NCBI GenBank assembly: GCA_026120185.1
Contig: JANUWF010001691.1
Span: 725,326-789,325, forward strand
Length of the DNA stretch: 64,000 nt
Reading direction: 5' to 3'
Origin: Voacanga thouarsii
Taxonomy: Eukaryota > Streptophyta > Magnoliopsida > Gentianales > Apocynaceae
Under the pieces are notes generated by a model. It had not been told where the DNA came from, searched no databases, and saw only the letters and a program-made list of their open reading frames with translations. Both the position numbers and the translations under genes were made by a program. Of this stretch, positions 23,703-34,700 are shown piece by piece (position 1 is the first letter of the stretch; the number at the start of each line of letters is the position of its first letter).

Positions 23703-24450
23703 CATCAACTCTTATTGATATTTTCACTAGAAAAATTATTTTCTATCCCATCCACAAGCTATTTCCCTGTTTTCACCTCGCGCAAAAATTACAATTTTGC
23801 CTCTCTCACACAATACTCATCAACAAGACTTCAAGATAATAAAACTCAAATCCAAAGCACATACAAATCATATAAAAATATATTTAATCATGAAATAAAA
23901 TATGATATGCATCCCAACCCCCTTACTCTAAGGTTGGTTTTGACTGGGGTTTCACATTCTTGGCCGAGTAGAAGTAAGAAGATACTAAAATTCTGCAGAC
24001 TAGCAAAAACTGCGTGTAAAAATTAAGGTTCCGCCTTATCTTCAGGGCACAGTTGGTGCCGCCTTGGCTGCTGGAGCCAACACCGGCACCGGTTGTGTTC
24101 TATTTCTTCAATCGTTTGCTGATTTTTTCTTGATTTCCACATAATATTGTCTAGAGTAGAGCCGGCGCCGTCTTGGCTACTAGAGTCGGCACCGGTTTGG
24201 TTCTGTTTCGGTCTTGTTTCAACAATTTTTTGTTGCTTCAAAGTGCAAGCAACGCATGGCCAATGCCATCTCTGGTCTATTTTGTGATGTTTTTGCTTTG
24301 TTTTATCCCTAAAATCTGAATTAATGCATAAAATATCTTTCCAATGGTAAAATCTCAAATATGAAGAAATATAACTAGTTATTGAACTGAATGTATCACA
24401 AAAAAAACCTCAAATAACTAATAAAAATATGACTAATTTAGGCCCTATCA

Positions 24451-24466
24451 TATTCCCCACACTTAG
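24451..24466 (-). other. Athila polypurine tract
   Basis: Minus strand CTAAGTGTGGGGAATA directly before the LTR start TGATAGGGCC. It marks the same LTR as a 3' LTR of the Athila sequence that lies to its right. Confidence 0.75.
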
Positions 24467-26139
24467 CACTTTGCTTGTCCTCAAGCAAAGTATCAAATAC
24501 AAGTAAGAAAAACACGAGTTCAAAGAATCACTCTAATCAATTCCAAAACAATATCTTCAATGCCTCCTTCATTCAAGAACATAAAACATATGCTACTATA
24601 TCTTTCATAACAAATGCAAGACTTGTGTAAGTGTATAGTGACTTAGTAGAACTATCCCAATACTTTAACAATATTCTCAAACCATTCGAATGAATTTAGT
24701 TAAAAAAGAATATGCATTCTATAAGCTTACTTTTCATACACTCTCTCCACTAATTCAAGACATATCATGATTCTACTTAGGTCAAGTAGGACTTTCAAAC
24801 TTGTAATGTAAGGCTAGATGCTTGTAATGTGGCTTATCAAATGAAGGATATAGGAAAATCAACTATCAAAGAATATGAGAGTTCGCAAGACAAGGATAAA
24901 CAAGATGTATCGATAATTTTCAAACTCTTCTTGCTCTCCTACTCCCAAATCAATCAAAACCCATAACCTTGTTTAGCAATTACAGTTCACCTCAAGCAAA
25001 TCTTGCATTCTCTCTTTTTTCTCTTTTAGCTTCTTTATCAACTCTTCTCTACTTTTTTTTTTCACAAGATCACTTGAATTTTCAGCGATGGTGTCAAGGA
25101 CTTGATGTAAACTCAACTTTTACAGCTTAATCACCATTCCTCTTGTGATCTTTCTTTTTTTCTTTTTCTTTCAATTTTTCTCTTTTCTTTCTTTTCTCTC
25201 TTCTTTTGTTTTTCAATGCTGCTGTTCTTTTCTTTCTCAGTTTCTCTCTTTCCATCTTTCCTAGCAGCTTTTTGGTTTTCTTTTTCTTTCTCCGCTTTCT
25301 TTTCTCTCTCTCTCTTTTTTTTTTTTTTTTTTGCCAGCTCAACACAACTATTAATGCATGACTGATAGTAACGAGTCATGATCTTTCTCCACGTATTCTC
25401 CCTTAACTTTCTCTTACATGCACTTTTATCCATCAAGAGCAATCAAAGATTTGGAAGAATTATTCAAACTCTCAGAAAGAAAACAATGGACAAAGTATGA
25501 TAATGGGTTTTAAGAAAGAAATTCACCCATGTAGGCTCAAGATAGGCACTAGGGATAATATAAAAAATAAGTAGGCTTGAAAAGCTCAAACTATCCAAAG
25601 AAGGCCTATTACCGTCATCCATAAGTTAAATTATGAATGTCTTTCTTATTTCACCTCGAGAGGTATTCAAGTAAGTTCTAGAATGCTCCATAAATTTTAG
25701 TAGAAAAAATAGGTTTAAAAAAAATGTAACACATTTGATCAAGAACTACTTAGTCCAAGTACGTATAATAAGTTATGCATAAGCCATAAATGATATAGAA
25801 CATATACTCTACAATCCATCATAAAGACATGCATTAAGAATACAGCTTGAAATCTCAATGAAAATAAAAAAAAAATTGAAATTTTTTGCTCACAAGAAAG
25901 AAAAAGGATAAAAGAATGATGCATAGAAAAATTTTCAATCGAACCACTCCCTACACTTAAACTGGACATTGTCCTTAATGACCAAATAAATAGAACAAAG
26001 AATAAATAATGTCGTGGGACTAAAAATATAAAGGAGAAGAGATAACAAAGATAATACTTCCAGATATTGTGCAATTTGCTATACAAGCGTTGAGTTCCTG
26101 GAGAAAGAGGCATTGGCAAAGTACCTAAAAAGAAAAATA
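24467..26139 (-). mobile_element. Athila 3' noncoding region
   Basis: Sequence between the end of the env-like ORF and the polypurine tract. Its start resembles 631-940. It holds a long pyrimidine-rich tract (plus strand) and no other recognisable feature; the open frame at 25739-26119 has no family resemblance that I can see. Confidence 0.55.
25139..25335 (-). repeat. Polypyrimidine/polypurine tract
   Basis: Nearly uninterrupted C/T on the plus strand (TTTTTCTTTTTCTTTC-type), hence purine on the minus strand, where two overlapping frames read as Lys/Arg/Glu-rich peptides. That composition follows from the tract itself, so I do not call a protein. Confidence 0.75.
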
Positions 26140-26385
26140 CTCCCTCCGTCCCACTAAAATTGATCTACTTACTATTTTGGGCTGTCCCACTAAATTTGAC
26201 ACTTTCTTTAAAAGGAAAGTTTTTACTATACAATTTATTATAAAATAATCAATACACCTCACATATTATATTTATATTCTTAGATTTGGCATAAAGTATT
26301 GTGAGACCCACATATTTTTTATTTTTATTATATTATATTATTATTATATTCTAATTTTTACTTTTGCATAAAATATCGTGCCAAG
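26140..26385 (+). mobile_element. Stowaway-type MITE, right end lost
   Basis: Begins CTCCCTCCGTCCCACTAAAA at 26140 directly after a TA, the classic Stowaway/Tc1-mariner MITE terminus and target. The body contains ATTGATCTACTTACTATT and an AT-rich middle. The expected inverted end (GGGACGGAGGGAG) is absent; the sequence turns into the end of the Athila ORF near 26390. It therefore sits just beyond the stop of the env-like ORF and is truncated. Confidence 0.7.
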
Positions 26386-26397
26386 TGAACAATCAGC

Positions 26398-26405
26398 TCA
26401 TTCCT

Positions 26406-26436
<31 letters not shown>

Positions 26437-27615
26437 AGGGGCGGAAGTGCCCTCACCACCATGTTGTCCCGGAAAATGTTGCCTCCATTCAGCCCATTGC
26501 TGCTCCATAGTAGCTTGCCGCTAGGCAATGTCGTTGATGGAGCCTTACAAATGTAGGAGCATTTCCATCTGCTGGGCTAACTGTCTCAGCACGATAGTCT
26601 CGAAGTCAATCTTGAGTTGGGACTGAGAACTACTAGCTCGTGAGTGTGCTGGGGGCGGTGGGTGCTCCTCCTCCATAGGGGGTGGCCTAACCTAATCGAG
26701 ATACTTGACCTCATAGGAGGTTAGCCACTTTTTCAATTCCTGGTTGTACTTGTACCCACAACTCAACAGTGTTTGTTCCGTAACCATATCGTGCTCAGTA
26801 GTAGCCTCCATCAATTCTCCCTCAGTACCAACACCAAAGTCTTTCAGAATTTTTATGATAACTAGAGGGAAGACGAAGGCTTTGGTAGAGAGACGGTGAT
26901 GAACCACATCCCTAATGGATTGTATAATCAAGGGTGCAAGAGGGAAAGGCAGGGTGTTCATCATCCTATGCAAAATGTAGGTGTTAATAAGGCGGGTCTC
27001 ATTAAATCCACTAGCACGGGGTACAACATTAAACTCAAACATATAGACTAGAGCTCTAAAGTTGGCAGTAAGATTATTATTTGAATAGAAACTGTTGGCC
27101 TGGAAGGCATTATGCTTATACAACCCTAGAGTGACTCTAGTCCCACTAGCATCCTAATTAGGGTCAGAAAGAATTTTTTGATTGTTAACATCTATCCCTA
27201 GCTAAGAATCATCATCAAACACTTGGAGAAAATTAGCTAAGTGATTTTGTGTGAGGATAATAGGGATTCCCTTCACTCTCATCTCAATGTGGGGAAGGTG
27301 TTTATTGCCCTTGTCAACCATGTTGGCATAGAATTCTTTGATTAGCACTGGACAATACTTCCCTTTTAGCTGTACTATTGATCCCCATCCTAACCTCCTA
27401 AACATCATTCCTAATTTAAGAACACGGTCTAGGGTAGGTGCGAATGTACGCTCTACAATGATCTTATTAGATGCTCTCCTATTATACCATTCCTTACATG
27501 ATGGATCGATAAACTCAGTTGGTCTAAAAGACAAAGGATCTATAGATGAAGGGGTTGAGGAATAGGAAGAGGAAGCTCTCACCCTTTTGGAGGGTTGACC
27601 CCGTGCTCTAGGCAT
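26398..27615 (-). pseudogene. Athila 3' 'env-like' ORF, three in-frame stops
   Basis: A single minus-strand frame starts at the ATG at 27615 (MPRARGQPSKRVR) and ends with a run of Ala then Asp/Glu before TGA at 26398. In order it has a basic/serine-rich N-terminus, a central block with YCPVLIKEFYANM and VKGIPI, a later block with FGVGTEGELME, a proline-rich stretch, a glutamine-rich probable coiled coil (ATMEQQWAEWRQHF) and an acidic tail. The central block resembles the 'putative plant transposon protein' domain of Athila 3' ORFs (recalled). Stops occur near 27203, 27152 and 26693 without frameshift, so decay is modest. Its function is unknown; env-like naming in the literature rests on position, not proof. 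An in-frame ATG at 27723 exists but lies outside the recognisable protein. Confidence 0.7.
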
Positions 27616-28689
27616 GTTGTTAATTAAGTGATGGTGAAAATAGGAGGATAGAATGGATGAGCTCAAAGAATTAAAAAAGGGTGTAGCTTCCCGTTTCAAA
27701 CACAATACACAACTCTCACTCAACCCTCAACCAATCTCACAACAATAATGCCCAAACTCCTTCAACAACAACCAAGTCAATCTCCTTCAATCAATTTAAC
27801 ATAACGTGTAAAAATACATATAAAGCGCACAATAAAACAGATATGTCTTGAACAACTCCACTGTATTTTGAATGTGCATACATGATCATGTGAATAAAGG
27901 CATTATCATGGCATTAAAATAATCAAGTGGAAAACAGTTCAAGGCTAATGTGCATCACAACTCAATCATTATAATAACCATAATCCTATCCTTAAGCATA
28001 TGCATAAATCCTCTAATGATCATGTGAATGAATCAAGTACCAAAGCATCATTAACTTATCATAAATCTAAAATCATGAAGCTTAAGAGTTATTTCACAAG
28101 GCAAGAGAACATGAAAAATCCCAATTTTTGGCAAAAAAATATACTCAATATTAGAAAAACTTATCTACAACATTTTAACCGTGGGAATTTAAGAAAATTC
28201 ATACCTGTGTACTCTCTCATGCATGGGCAAACAAAAGATACAATCTTTTTCCAGAAATCCAAGCCCTTTGCATATGGATTGAGGTGGAGTTTGTTGGGAA
28301 AAATGGAAGATTTAAAGACTTTTAATCCATAGGATCAACAAAAGAAAGGTAGATTGATGTTATAAAAGTGTTTAGGAGGTGAAAAATCAAAGTTTGAGAA
28401 GTTTGGAAAATGAAGCCGGCATGGGTTAGAGAGGATTTGAGAGGGAGTTGGAGAGTTTGAAAGAAAAAGTGGCCAAAATGTCCTATTTCATGTGTCTTGC
28501 CTGACAGGAACCGGCGCCAGTCGTAGTCCTAGTCGGCGTCAGTTGCATTTTGTCCGGCCTTTAGCTTTTTTTTTTTTAAGAAAAATGATGAACACATAAT
28601 AATGATGAATAATGCATTTTAATTCATGAGAAATAATCAACCAAACCAACAAAAATAAAAATTTTCCCAATCACAAAACTGAAAGTAAA
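27616..28689 (-). mobile_element. Athila spacer between gag and the env-like ORF
   Basis: Noncoding by inspection. It contains a GC-rich patch at 28505-28560 with GGCGCC and GGCGTC cores like those in the Athila LTRs. In a complete Athila element, protease, RT, RNase H and integrase lie between gag and this spacer. None is present, so about 3-4 kb of pol is deleted or was never part of this derivative. Confidence 0.6.
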
Positions 28690-29455
28690 TAATAAAATGG
28701 CTTCAATGTTTTCCACGGCTTTGATCCCGTGGATTTTCCTCAGTGTTTCCTGGCAATGTTCTAGCTTGATGATCCCCTAGTAGTTTGGCTAGTTGACTAA
28801 TTTAGTTTTCCAAGTTGCATATGGAAGCCTCTAGGTTCCTTGTTATAACATCGACCCCTTGGAACTTAGTCTCCGTTGTACTTACCAATTGGCCAATCAA
28901 TTCCTCTAATGGTGGCTTTAAAGGTGCTACATTATTGTTCATGGGGGTTTGGTTCCTTTGATTTCCTCCAAAATTTAAAGAACCCTACATAGGTTAGTTT
29001 TCTTGCTCCAAGAGAAATTAGGGTGATTTCTCCAACCAAGATTATAAGTAGAGCTATAAGGGTTGTTACCTGGATGGACATTACCTGTAAAGGCCGCTTG
29101 TTCTGTGGTTTCTTGGAGTAAACCCATATTTTGGCATTCATGATTTGGGTGCCCCTCTCTATAGAAATCACAACTTATGTTCAATACCTAACCTTGAGGC
29201 ATCACCATTTGTTCCATCTTCTTAGTCAAGGCATCTACCTTAGCCTCCAAAGCTACCATAGCATCCACTTTGTGCACTCCTTGCACACGAGTTATAGGCC
29301 TTGTACTTCCCCAAAAATAGTTATTAGAAGCCAGATTTTCAATAAGATTGAATACTTGTTCCGAGGTCTTATGATTGATGGAACCCCTTGCAGAAGAGTC
29401 CGCCACTTGGCGTGTCGCGAACGTGAGGCCATTCAAAAAGATGAGCATCTACATT
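28690..29455 (-). pseudogene. gag: Athila gag C-terminal half
   Basis: The minus strand encodes FLNGLTFATRQ and SEQVFNLIENLASNNYFW near 29400, then a stop, then a damaged zinc knuckle near 29170 (CDFYREGHPNHEC: second cysteine replaced by tyrosine). Next come NPYSSTYNLGWRNHPNFSW near 29050, IGQLVSTTE and ISQLAKLLGD, and finally LPGNTEENPRD near 28710. These are characteristic Athila gag blocks in the right order. Frameshift near 28980. The N-terminal third is missing: at about 29455 the sequence switches to a Gypsy RT of the opposite strand. Confidence 0.8.
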
Positions 29456-29465
29456 CCTAATATAC

Positions 29466-30284
29466 CGGTGTTGACTTTAGAAATCTGAATTTGGCCACCC
29501 CAAATGATGAATACACCAAGCCAATGGCCGACATATTAGTGGACTCAGCTGTGGGAAACTAATTTCTAAGCTTCATGGACGGATACTCCAGGTACAACCA
29601 AATATTCATATCCAGAGAGGATACCAAGAAGATAGCTTTCTGATGCCTGGGGTCTATCGGTTTATTCGAATGGTTAGTTATGTCCTTCGGGTTGAAGAAT
29701 GCTGGGGCTACTTTTGAAAGAGCTATGAACCTCATTTTTCATGATCTCATCGGTAAGACCATGGAAGTTTACATTGATGATTTAGTGGTTAAGTCATCTA
29801 TTTTTTCACAACACCTACAGTGGTTGGAGTAGGCCTTCCTTCGAATGTGCCAGCACTGATTAAAAATCAACCCTACCAAATGCACTTTTGGAGTTTCAGT
29901 CGAAATTTTCTCAGGTTTCTGGTGCATCAAAAAGGGATTGAAGTGGATGAGAACAAAGCAAGGGATACTCTATAGCCAAGGCCACCGCAATCCAAAAAGG
30001 AGATCCAAAGTTTCTTATGGAAGATCAATTTCTTGCAACGTTTTCTGGCAAACGCTGCAGGTAAGCAGAAGGTGTTCTCTTCTTTGCTCCGATTAATGTC
30101 ATCTCTAGAATTCATCTAGCAATCGGAGCACCAAACGGCCTTTGATCAGATCAAGGCAATTTTGTCACAACAGCCAATCTTGGTACCGCTGTGAGATAAA
30201 AAAACCCTTGAAATTGCACATTTCAACGGCTCAGGAGTCCATCGGCTGCCTACTAGCTTAGGACGATGCATAGGGGGTAGAAAC
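29466..30284 (+). pseudogene. pol: Gypsy (Tat/Ogre lineage) reverse transcriptase fragment
   Basis: Reads VDFRNLNLATPNDEY near 29470, then SFMDGYSRYNQIF near 29570, GLKNAGATFERAMN near 29690 and the catalytic VYIDDLVVKS near 29767. A start of the RNase H region (AFDQIKAIL near 30140) follows. The NLNLATP.DEY block and DDxVVKS are typical of Tat-lineage Gypsy as I know it. Stops after VGN, after AF and after WLE, with frame loss beyond 29880. It is cut on the left against Athila gag and on the right, within RNase H, by a Copia LTR fragment. Confidence 0.8.
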
Positions 30285-30580
30285 TGTTAGTGCTATGCCC
30301 TAGAGGCAATCACTTGTACATTGTATATGACACATTTTATTTTAATAAAAGGTATTATTTATCTCATAGTTTCTTTTATTTACTTTTGTGTAAAATCGTT
30401 GTTAGATAAAGTCCCTAGTACAACACTGTGTTAAGGAAATCATGATAGAGATCATGATATGAGATTCATACTACACTGTATAGTTTTAATACTTAAATAG
30501 TCCCTAGTCGTAGTATTAATGAGATAGGACATCATTAATGCGTTAAATACTAGATCATGTATTACAAAATATGGCATCCT
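30285..30580 (+). mobile_element. Copia LTR fragment (Copia-2/4 family)
   Basis: Begins TGTTAGTGCTATGCCCTAG, nearly identical to the Copia-4 3' LTR at 63534, and stays alignable through GACATCATTAATG near 30525 to about 30580. It inserts into, or was joined to, the Tat RNase H remnant at an exact LTR start, but the rest of the LTR is missing and En/Spm sequence follows. Confidence 0.8.
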
Positions 30581-30699
30581 CTTTGTGACTGGTGGATATA
30601 TAATATGTGATCAATTCTGGCTATTCTGCACAGCCTCTGCCTATTAATTAACAAAGTAATTAATATGTAACAAATACATACCATAACCATCTTATATAC

Positions 30700-31665
30700 G
30701 TAAACTACTTTACAATATAAAAAGTCTAATAGAGTTAATTATATGACCTACAAATCCTCCAAATGCCAATAATCAACTAACATCCTCCACTGATCTTTGT
30801 TGACCCTTCTATCTTTACAAGTAATATGCTCTATGCTATGCTAAAAAGGAATATAGTATCTACGCTTAAGCTTGGATTTTTAATCTTTCTAGGTTGCACA
30901 AAGCATCTTCATTGTAACAGTACGTCCCTCAGGTGGCATAGTTGTGTTGTCCTTACACGTGTTAAACAAATAAGTTAGTAGACAAAATATAAATTGTTAA
31001 CAAATTGAACTTTTAATTACAGAGACTTTAGCCAAAGTTAGTAAGAAATTTATTTACCTATATTTCTTCCCACACAGAATCCTTCATTCTTTGAGGTAAA
31101 GAATGCTAATCCCTACAATTTAAAGGAAGACTATTGCCCATTTGTGCAAAACAACCAACTACGAAACTAAAGTGAGAAGCATCCACCCCTATAAGTCCTC
31201 TATGCTGGTTAACTCCAACCTCATACTTCCTAAAGCCTGGTTCAACTCACCCGGGGGCTAACTTTCCACCCCCTTCCCCCCTCGATCAGCTTTGGATGAA
31301 GAACCTAGACATAACAATGTAAATAGTTACCAAATACTTATATTTAAAAATTAATCAATAGTATTGTATGTATAAGACTAAAAAAAATAATAAATTAACA
31401 TAAACTTGAAGCACTAGGTCCTGAAGAAATTGGTGCTATTATAGTCGGAGCCACACCAGAAATAGCTACAGATGGGGTGCTACTAGGACCTACACTAGAA
31501 GTAGCTGTAGGTCATGTTGTATTAGGACCAGCACCGGAAGTAGATGTGGCTACTGTGCTAGTAGATCTTCGCATCTCTAACGCCTATGAAAAATTAGCCC
31601 CTAACCTCGACACTGCTATAGCATCTTACGTCGATGCACGCCGAAGTCGTTTGTTCACCATATGC
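30700..31665 (-). pseudogene. En/Spm second protein, Transposase_24 (Ptta) type, decayed
   Basis: Minus-strand order: a Ser/Thr/Pro-rich linker (about 31590-31400), a basic GGKGGGKLAPG stretch near 31260, a VGVNQHRG... block, then MKDSVWEEI near 31075 and a final VNKDQWRMLVDYW near 30780. The sequence of VGxN, K..VWE and WxxLV.xW matches the Transposase_24/Ptta domain that accompanies TNP2 in plant CACTA elements. Multiple stops. It lies downstream of the TNP2 gene on the same strand, as expected for an autonomous-type element. The plus-strand frame at 31477-31752 is only the reverse of the repetitive linker. Confidence 0.65.
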
Positions 31666-31799
31666 AAAGCGCAAAGAATAAACATGACATTAATAATTCA
31701 TGGACTTATTCAAATTATAAAAAAATTTAGAAACATAAATTTAATCAAATAAATATGTACAAAACACTTGAGAAATATATAAAATACATTTAAGCCATT

Positions 31800-34700
31800 G
31801 CTTATGTCCTTTTACCTTCTAAATCCACTTCCTTTCTAGAAATATCACCCCTAACCAATACGGCATCTACTTCACATGAAACAAGATGAGAATCTAATTG
31901 CTGTGTAGGAAACGTTTCTATGTCATGGTCCCTTGAGTACATGTCAAATTTATCACTTCTCATCATTGACGATACCACATGTCATTCTCTCTCTCTAGGA
32001 CAATGAGAATACCAAACTTGCTCCGCTTGATTTGTTAGTATAAATGCCTCATCTATCTTTCTACTTTCCCAGTACAACAAACAGTCAAGATTCACCAAAG
32101 TGAACTTGAGGTCGTTAACTTTGACACCCCAATGCACATCGAGCCAATCACATTTACACAACAAAAATTTCAACTGATTACAATATCATATCTTGATAAT
32201 ATCAGTAAGCACCCCATAGTAATTGACACTACCTGTTATGGGATTCCTATCTCGTGGACTAGCGTAGCTCGTAATGTCAGCTTTACACATAACATCGGAA
32301 TTCTGAGTGGACTTATTAGCCTTGTAAGTTATTGTACAAAACCAAAACCCATTCGTGTTGCATGCATTATAACAATTTCCTTGATTGGAAGGACCACTAG
32401 TAAGCTTTCTAACTGCAATAGGAATATCAGGACATTCTTCATTACCTTTTACCTATATGAAGCACACAACCATAATAATATAAGTTCCAACAACTTAATA
32501 TGTTTGAAATAATTATTAGCAATACAAGTATGGAGGCATAACTTACATAATGATTGAGCCAAGTGTGAAACTTTTGAGAGTGAATATGCTTTTTGTCATG
32601 TAACCGAGCTCTCAGCTGCTTTCTATTTATAACAAATATATGAAGGTTGTATATGTCACACATGAGAGTTTAGTAAGAACATGTATATACATAAATATAT
32701 AAAATTATATATAAGCAATTCAAAAGAAAACTGACTCTTTATATAGTTTAAGGATGTCGAAGTTGGCTAGAACCCACTAGTGTGCTTGCATCAAGGTAGT
32801 ACAATCAAATATTACATCAGTTCTTTTTCCAATTGGTTTACCTATCTTATTATCGTCATCAATGTATCTCGAGGGCCTATCCTCTTTGCTCTCAACAACA
32901 TCTAGATATCTTGACATAAATATCATACATTCCTCCATTAAATACCCGCTAACAATCAAACCTTCCGATCAAGCACGATTATGTACGTAACACTTTAGTG
33001 TTTTTAAGTACCTTTCAACTGAAAACATCCTTCGACATTGTATTGGGCCAGCTAACAATGCATCATTTGCTAAATGTATCGGTAAATGTTCCATTATATC
33101 AAATAAACTTGGGATAAATGTCTTCTCAATGAGACATAGTGTAACAATGAATCAGTCTTGAAGCTACTCAAGATATCTATCCTTATTAACCTTTGAGCAC
33201 AAATATCTAAAATATGAAACAATCTCAATCAATAATTGTACAACATTCCTTGGCAAAGTTGTGCGGGCAGCCAATGGGATTAATTGTTGGAGTAAGATGT
33301 GAGAATCATGACTTTTCAAACCTCCCAAAGTCTTTCTTCTCATGTTTACCCGTCGAGAAATATTATAACAGTAGCCATCGAGAACCCTCAATTCTTTCAA
33401 AACTATCAAGAAGATTTCTACTTCAGACTTACTCATTATGTAAGGAGCTGGTGGCAAACTATATCCAGTTTTGGAGGGCTTTAAAATGGAGTGTAGAGAC
33501 TTTTTACTATTTATAATTTGCAAGTCCTAATGAGCTTTCAAGTTATCTTTCGAAGAACTACAATCACCTAATATTGTATACAATAGATTGTCTGAAAATT
33601 TTTTCTCTATGTGCATCAGGTTAAGATTGTGCCTCATCAAATTGCTCTCCCAATATGGAAACTCCTAAAATATACTCTTTTTTTTCTTCCAATTGAGTGA
33701 ATTTATGCCAAACCTTCATTTATAGTCAAGCTGGATTCTGATTTTCACATCATCTATTTCATATTTTGTTAAATAACCCCCAAGTTGTGTCCATATTTCG
33801 GCCCCCGTGCAGCTTATTAATGCTTGTTGTGTTTCCATTCTACCATAGAAAGAGACTTTATCCCTACGGAACTTATGTGACTGGTCAAGAAATCTACGAT
33901 GGTGTAAGAAGCAATAGTTACCCCCGTTAGGCAAGCCGTTTGCTAAGCAATTGACACTGCAAATCGGATAAGATCTCTCAGTGTGAACACTATAACCAGA
34001 CAAATTGCCATAAGCAGGAAAATCACTTATAGTCCACATAATAGCTGAACGCAAACGAAACATCCCTTTTGCTTCTACATCATATGTCATCACACCGTCA
34101 CACCACAATTCTTTCAACTCCTCGATCAATGGTTGCATAAAAACATCAATCTTGTTCCCCGGATTCTTAGGGCCATCAATAAGAGTTGATAATATAAAAT
34201 ACGGTTGCTTCATGCATAGCCAAGGTGGCAAATTATACGGTATTAAGATAACAGGTCAAGCACTATGTGGTATGTACATATTTGAAAATAGACTAAATCC
34301 ATCTGAGGCCAGATCGAGCCTTACAATTCGATAATCACCTACAAATTCTATATGCAATTCATCAAACTTTCTCTAGGCACTTGAATCAACTAGGTGCCTA
34401 TAGACTCCATCTTTCACACGACTTTCTTTATGCCACCTTATAGGAGAAGCAGTTTGGCGAGACATGAATAATTGCTTCAACCTCAGAGTTAACAAAAAAT
34501 ACCTAACACGCTTATATGCGACGGTACTGCCCTCCTTTTTGTACCTCGGAGCATTACACACCCCACAATGAATAATTGCTTTATTTTTCCCTTGTATATC
34601 ATACAATTATTTGGATAAGCATCCCATACTTTACATTCCATTCCTAACACTTTTATAATCTTAGTAGCCTTATAGTAATTTTTAGCAATCTTCACATCCA

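Larger units (their letters stand above)
19584..23956 (-). mobile_element. TGL-2: 4.37-kb TG...CA element inside the Athila LTR
   Basis: The minus strand begins TGTGAAACCCC at 23956 and ends GGGGTGTTACA at 19584, flanked by a perfect 5-bp duplication TTCTT (19579-19583 and 23957-23961). The uninterrupted relative at 2880-2950 reads straight across the join, confirming both ends. Layout matches TGL-1: A/B boxes near the start, CCGAAA/TTTTCAGCC sequence, GA/CT repeat at about 22000, an (AT)n run, then the conserved 3' part with GAGTACTCAATAAGGGTGG and the GTCCTTTGGACGGGG block near the end. No conserved ORF; the frames at 22541-22798 and 22806-23246 are not preserved in the other copies. Confidence 0.85.
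18575..24450 (-). mobile_element. Athila LTR split by TGL-2
   Basis: The minus strand starts TGATAGGGCC at 24450. It continues through GC-rich cassettes (24040-24190) and TTAGTATCTTCTTACTTC to 23957, resumes after the insertion at 19583, and runs to about 18575 before the primer site. The exact inner end is not certain: no clean CA adjoins the primer site. Without TGL-2 the LTR is about 1.5 kb. A polypurine tract precedes it and a primer site follows it, so one LTR is flanked by internal sequence on both sides. The fragments at 1-614 and 2640-3531 are the same family. Confidence 0.75.

Noticed and set aside
25127..25442. Two overlapping Lys/Arg/Glu-rich open frames on the minus strand
   Set aside because: Composition follows from the purine-only tract; no start context, domain or conservation supports a protein.
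31477..31752. Plus-strand frame rich in Gly/Pro/Val
   Set aside because: It is the reverse strand of the Ser/Thr/Pro-rich linker of the En/Spm second protein.
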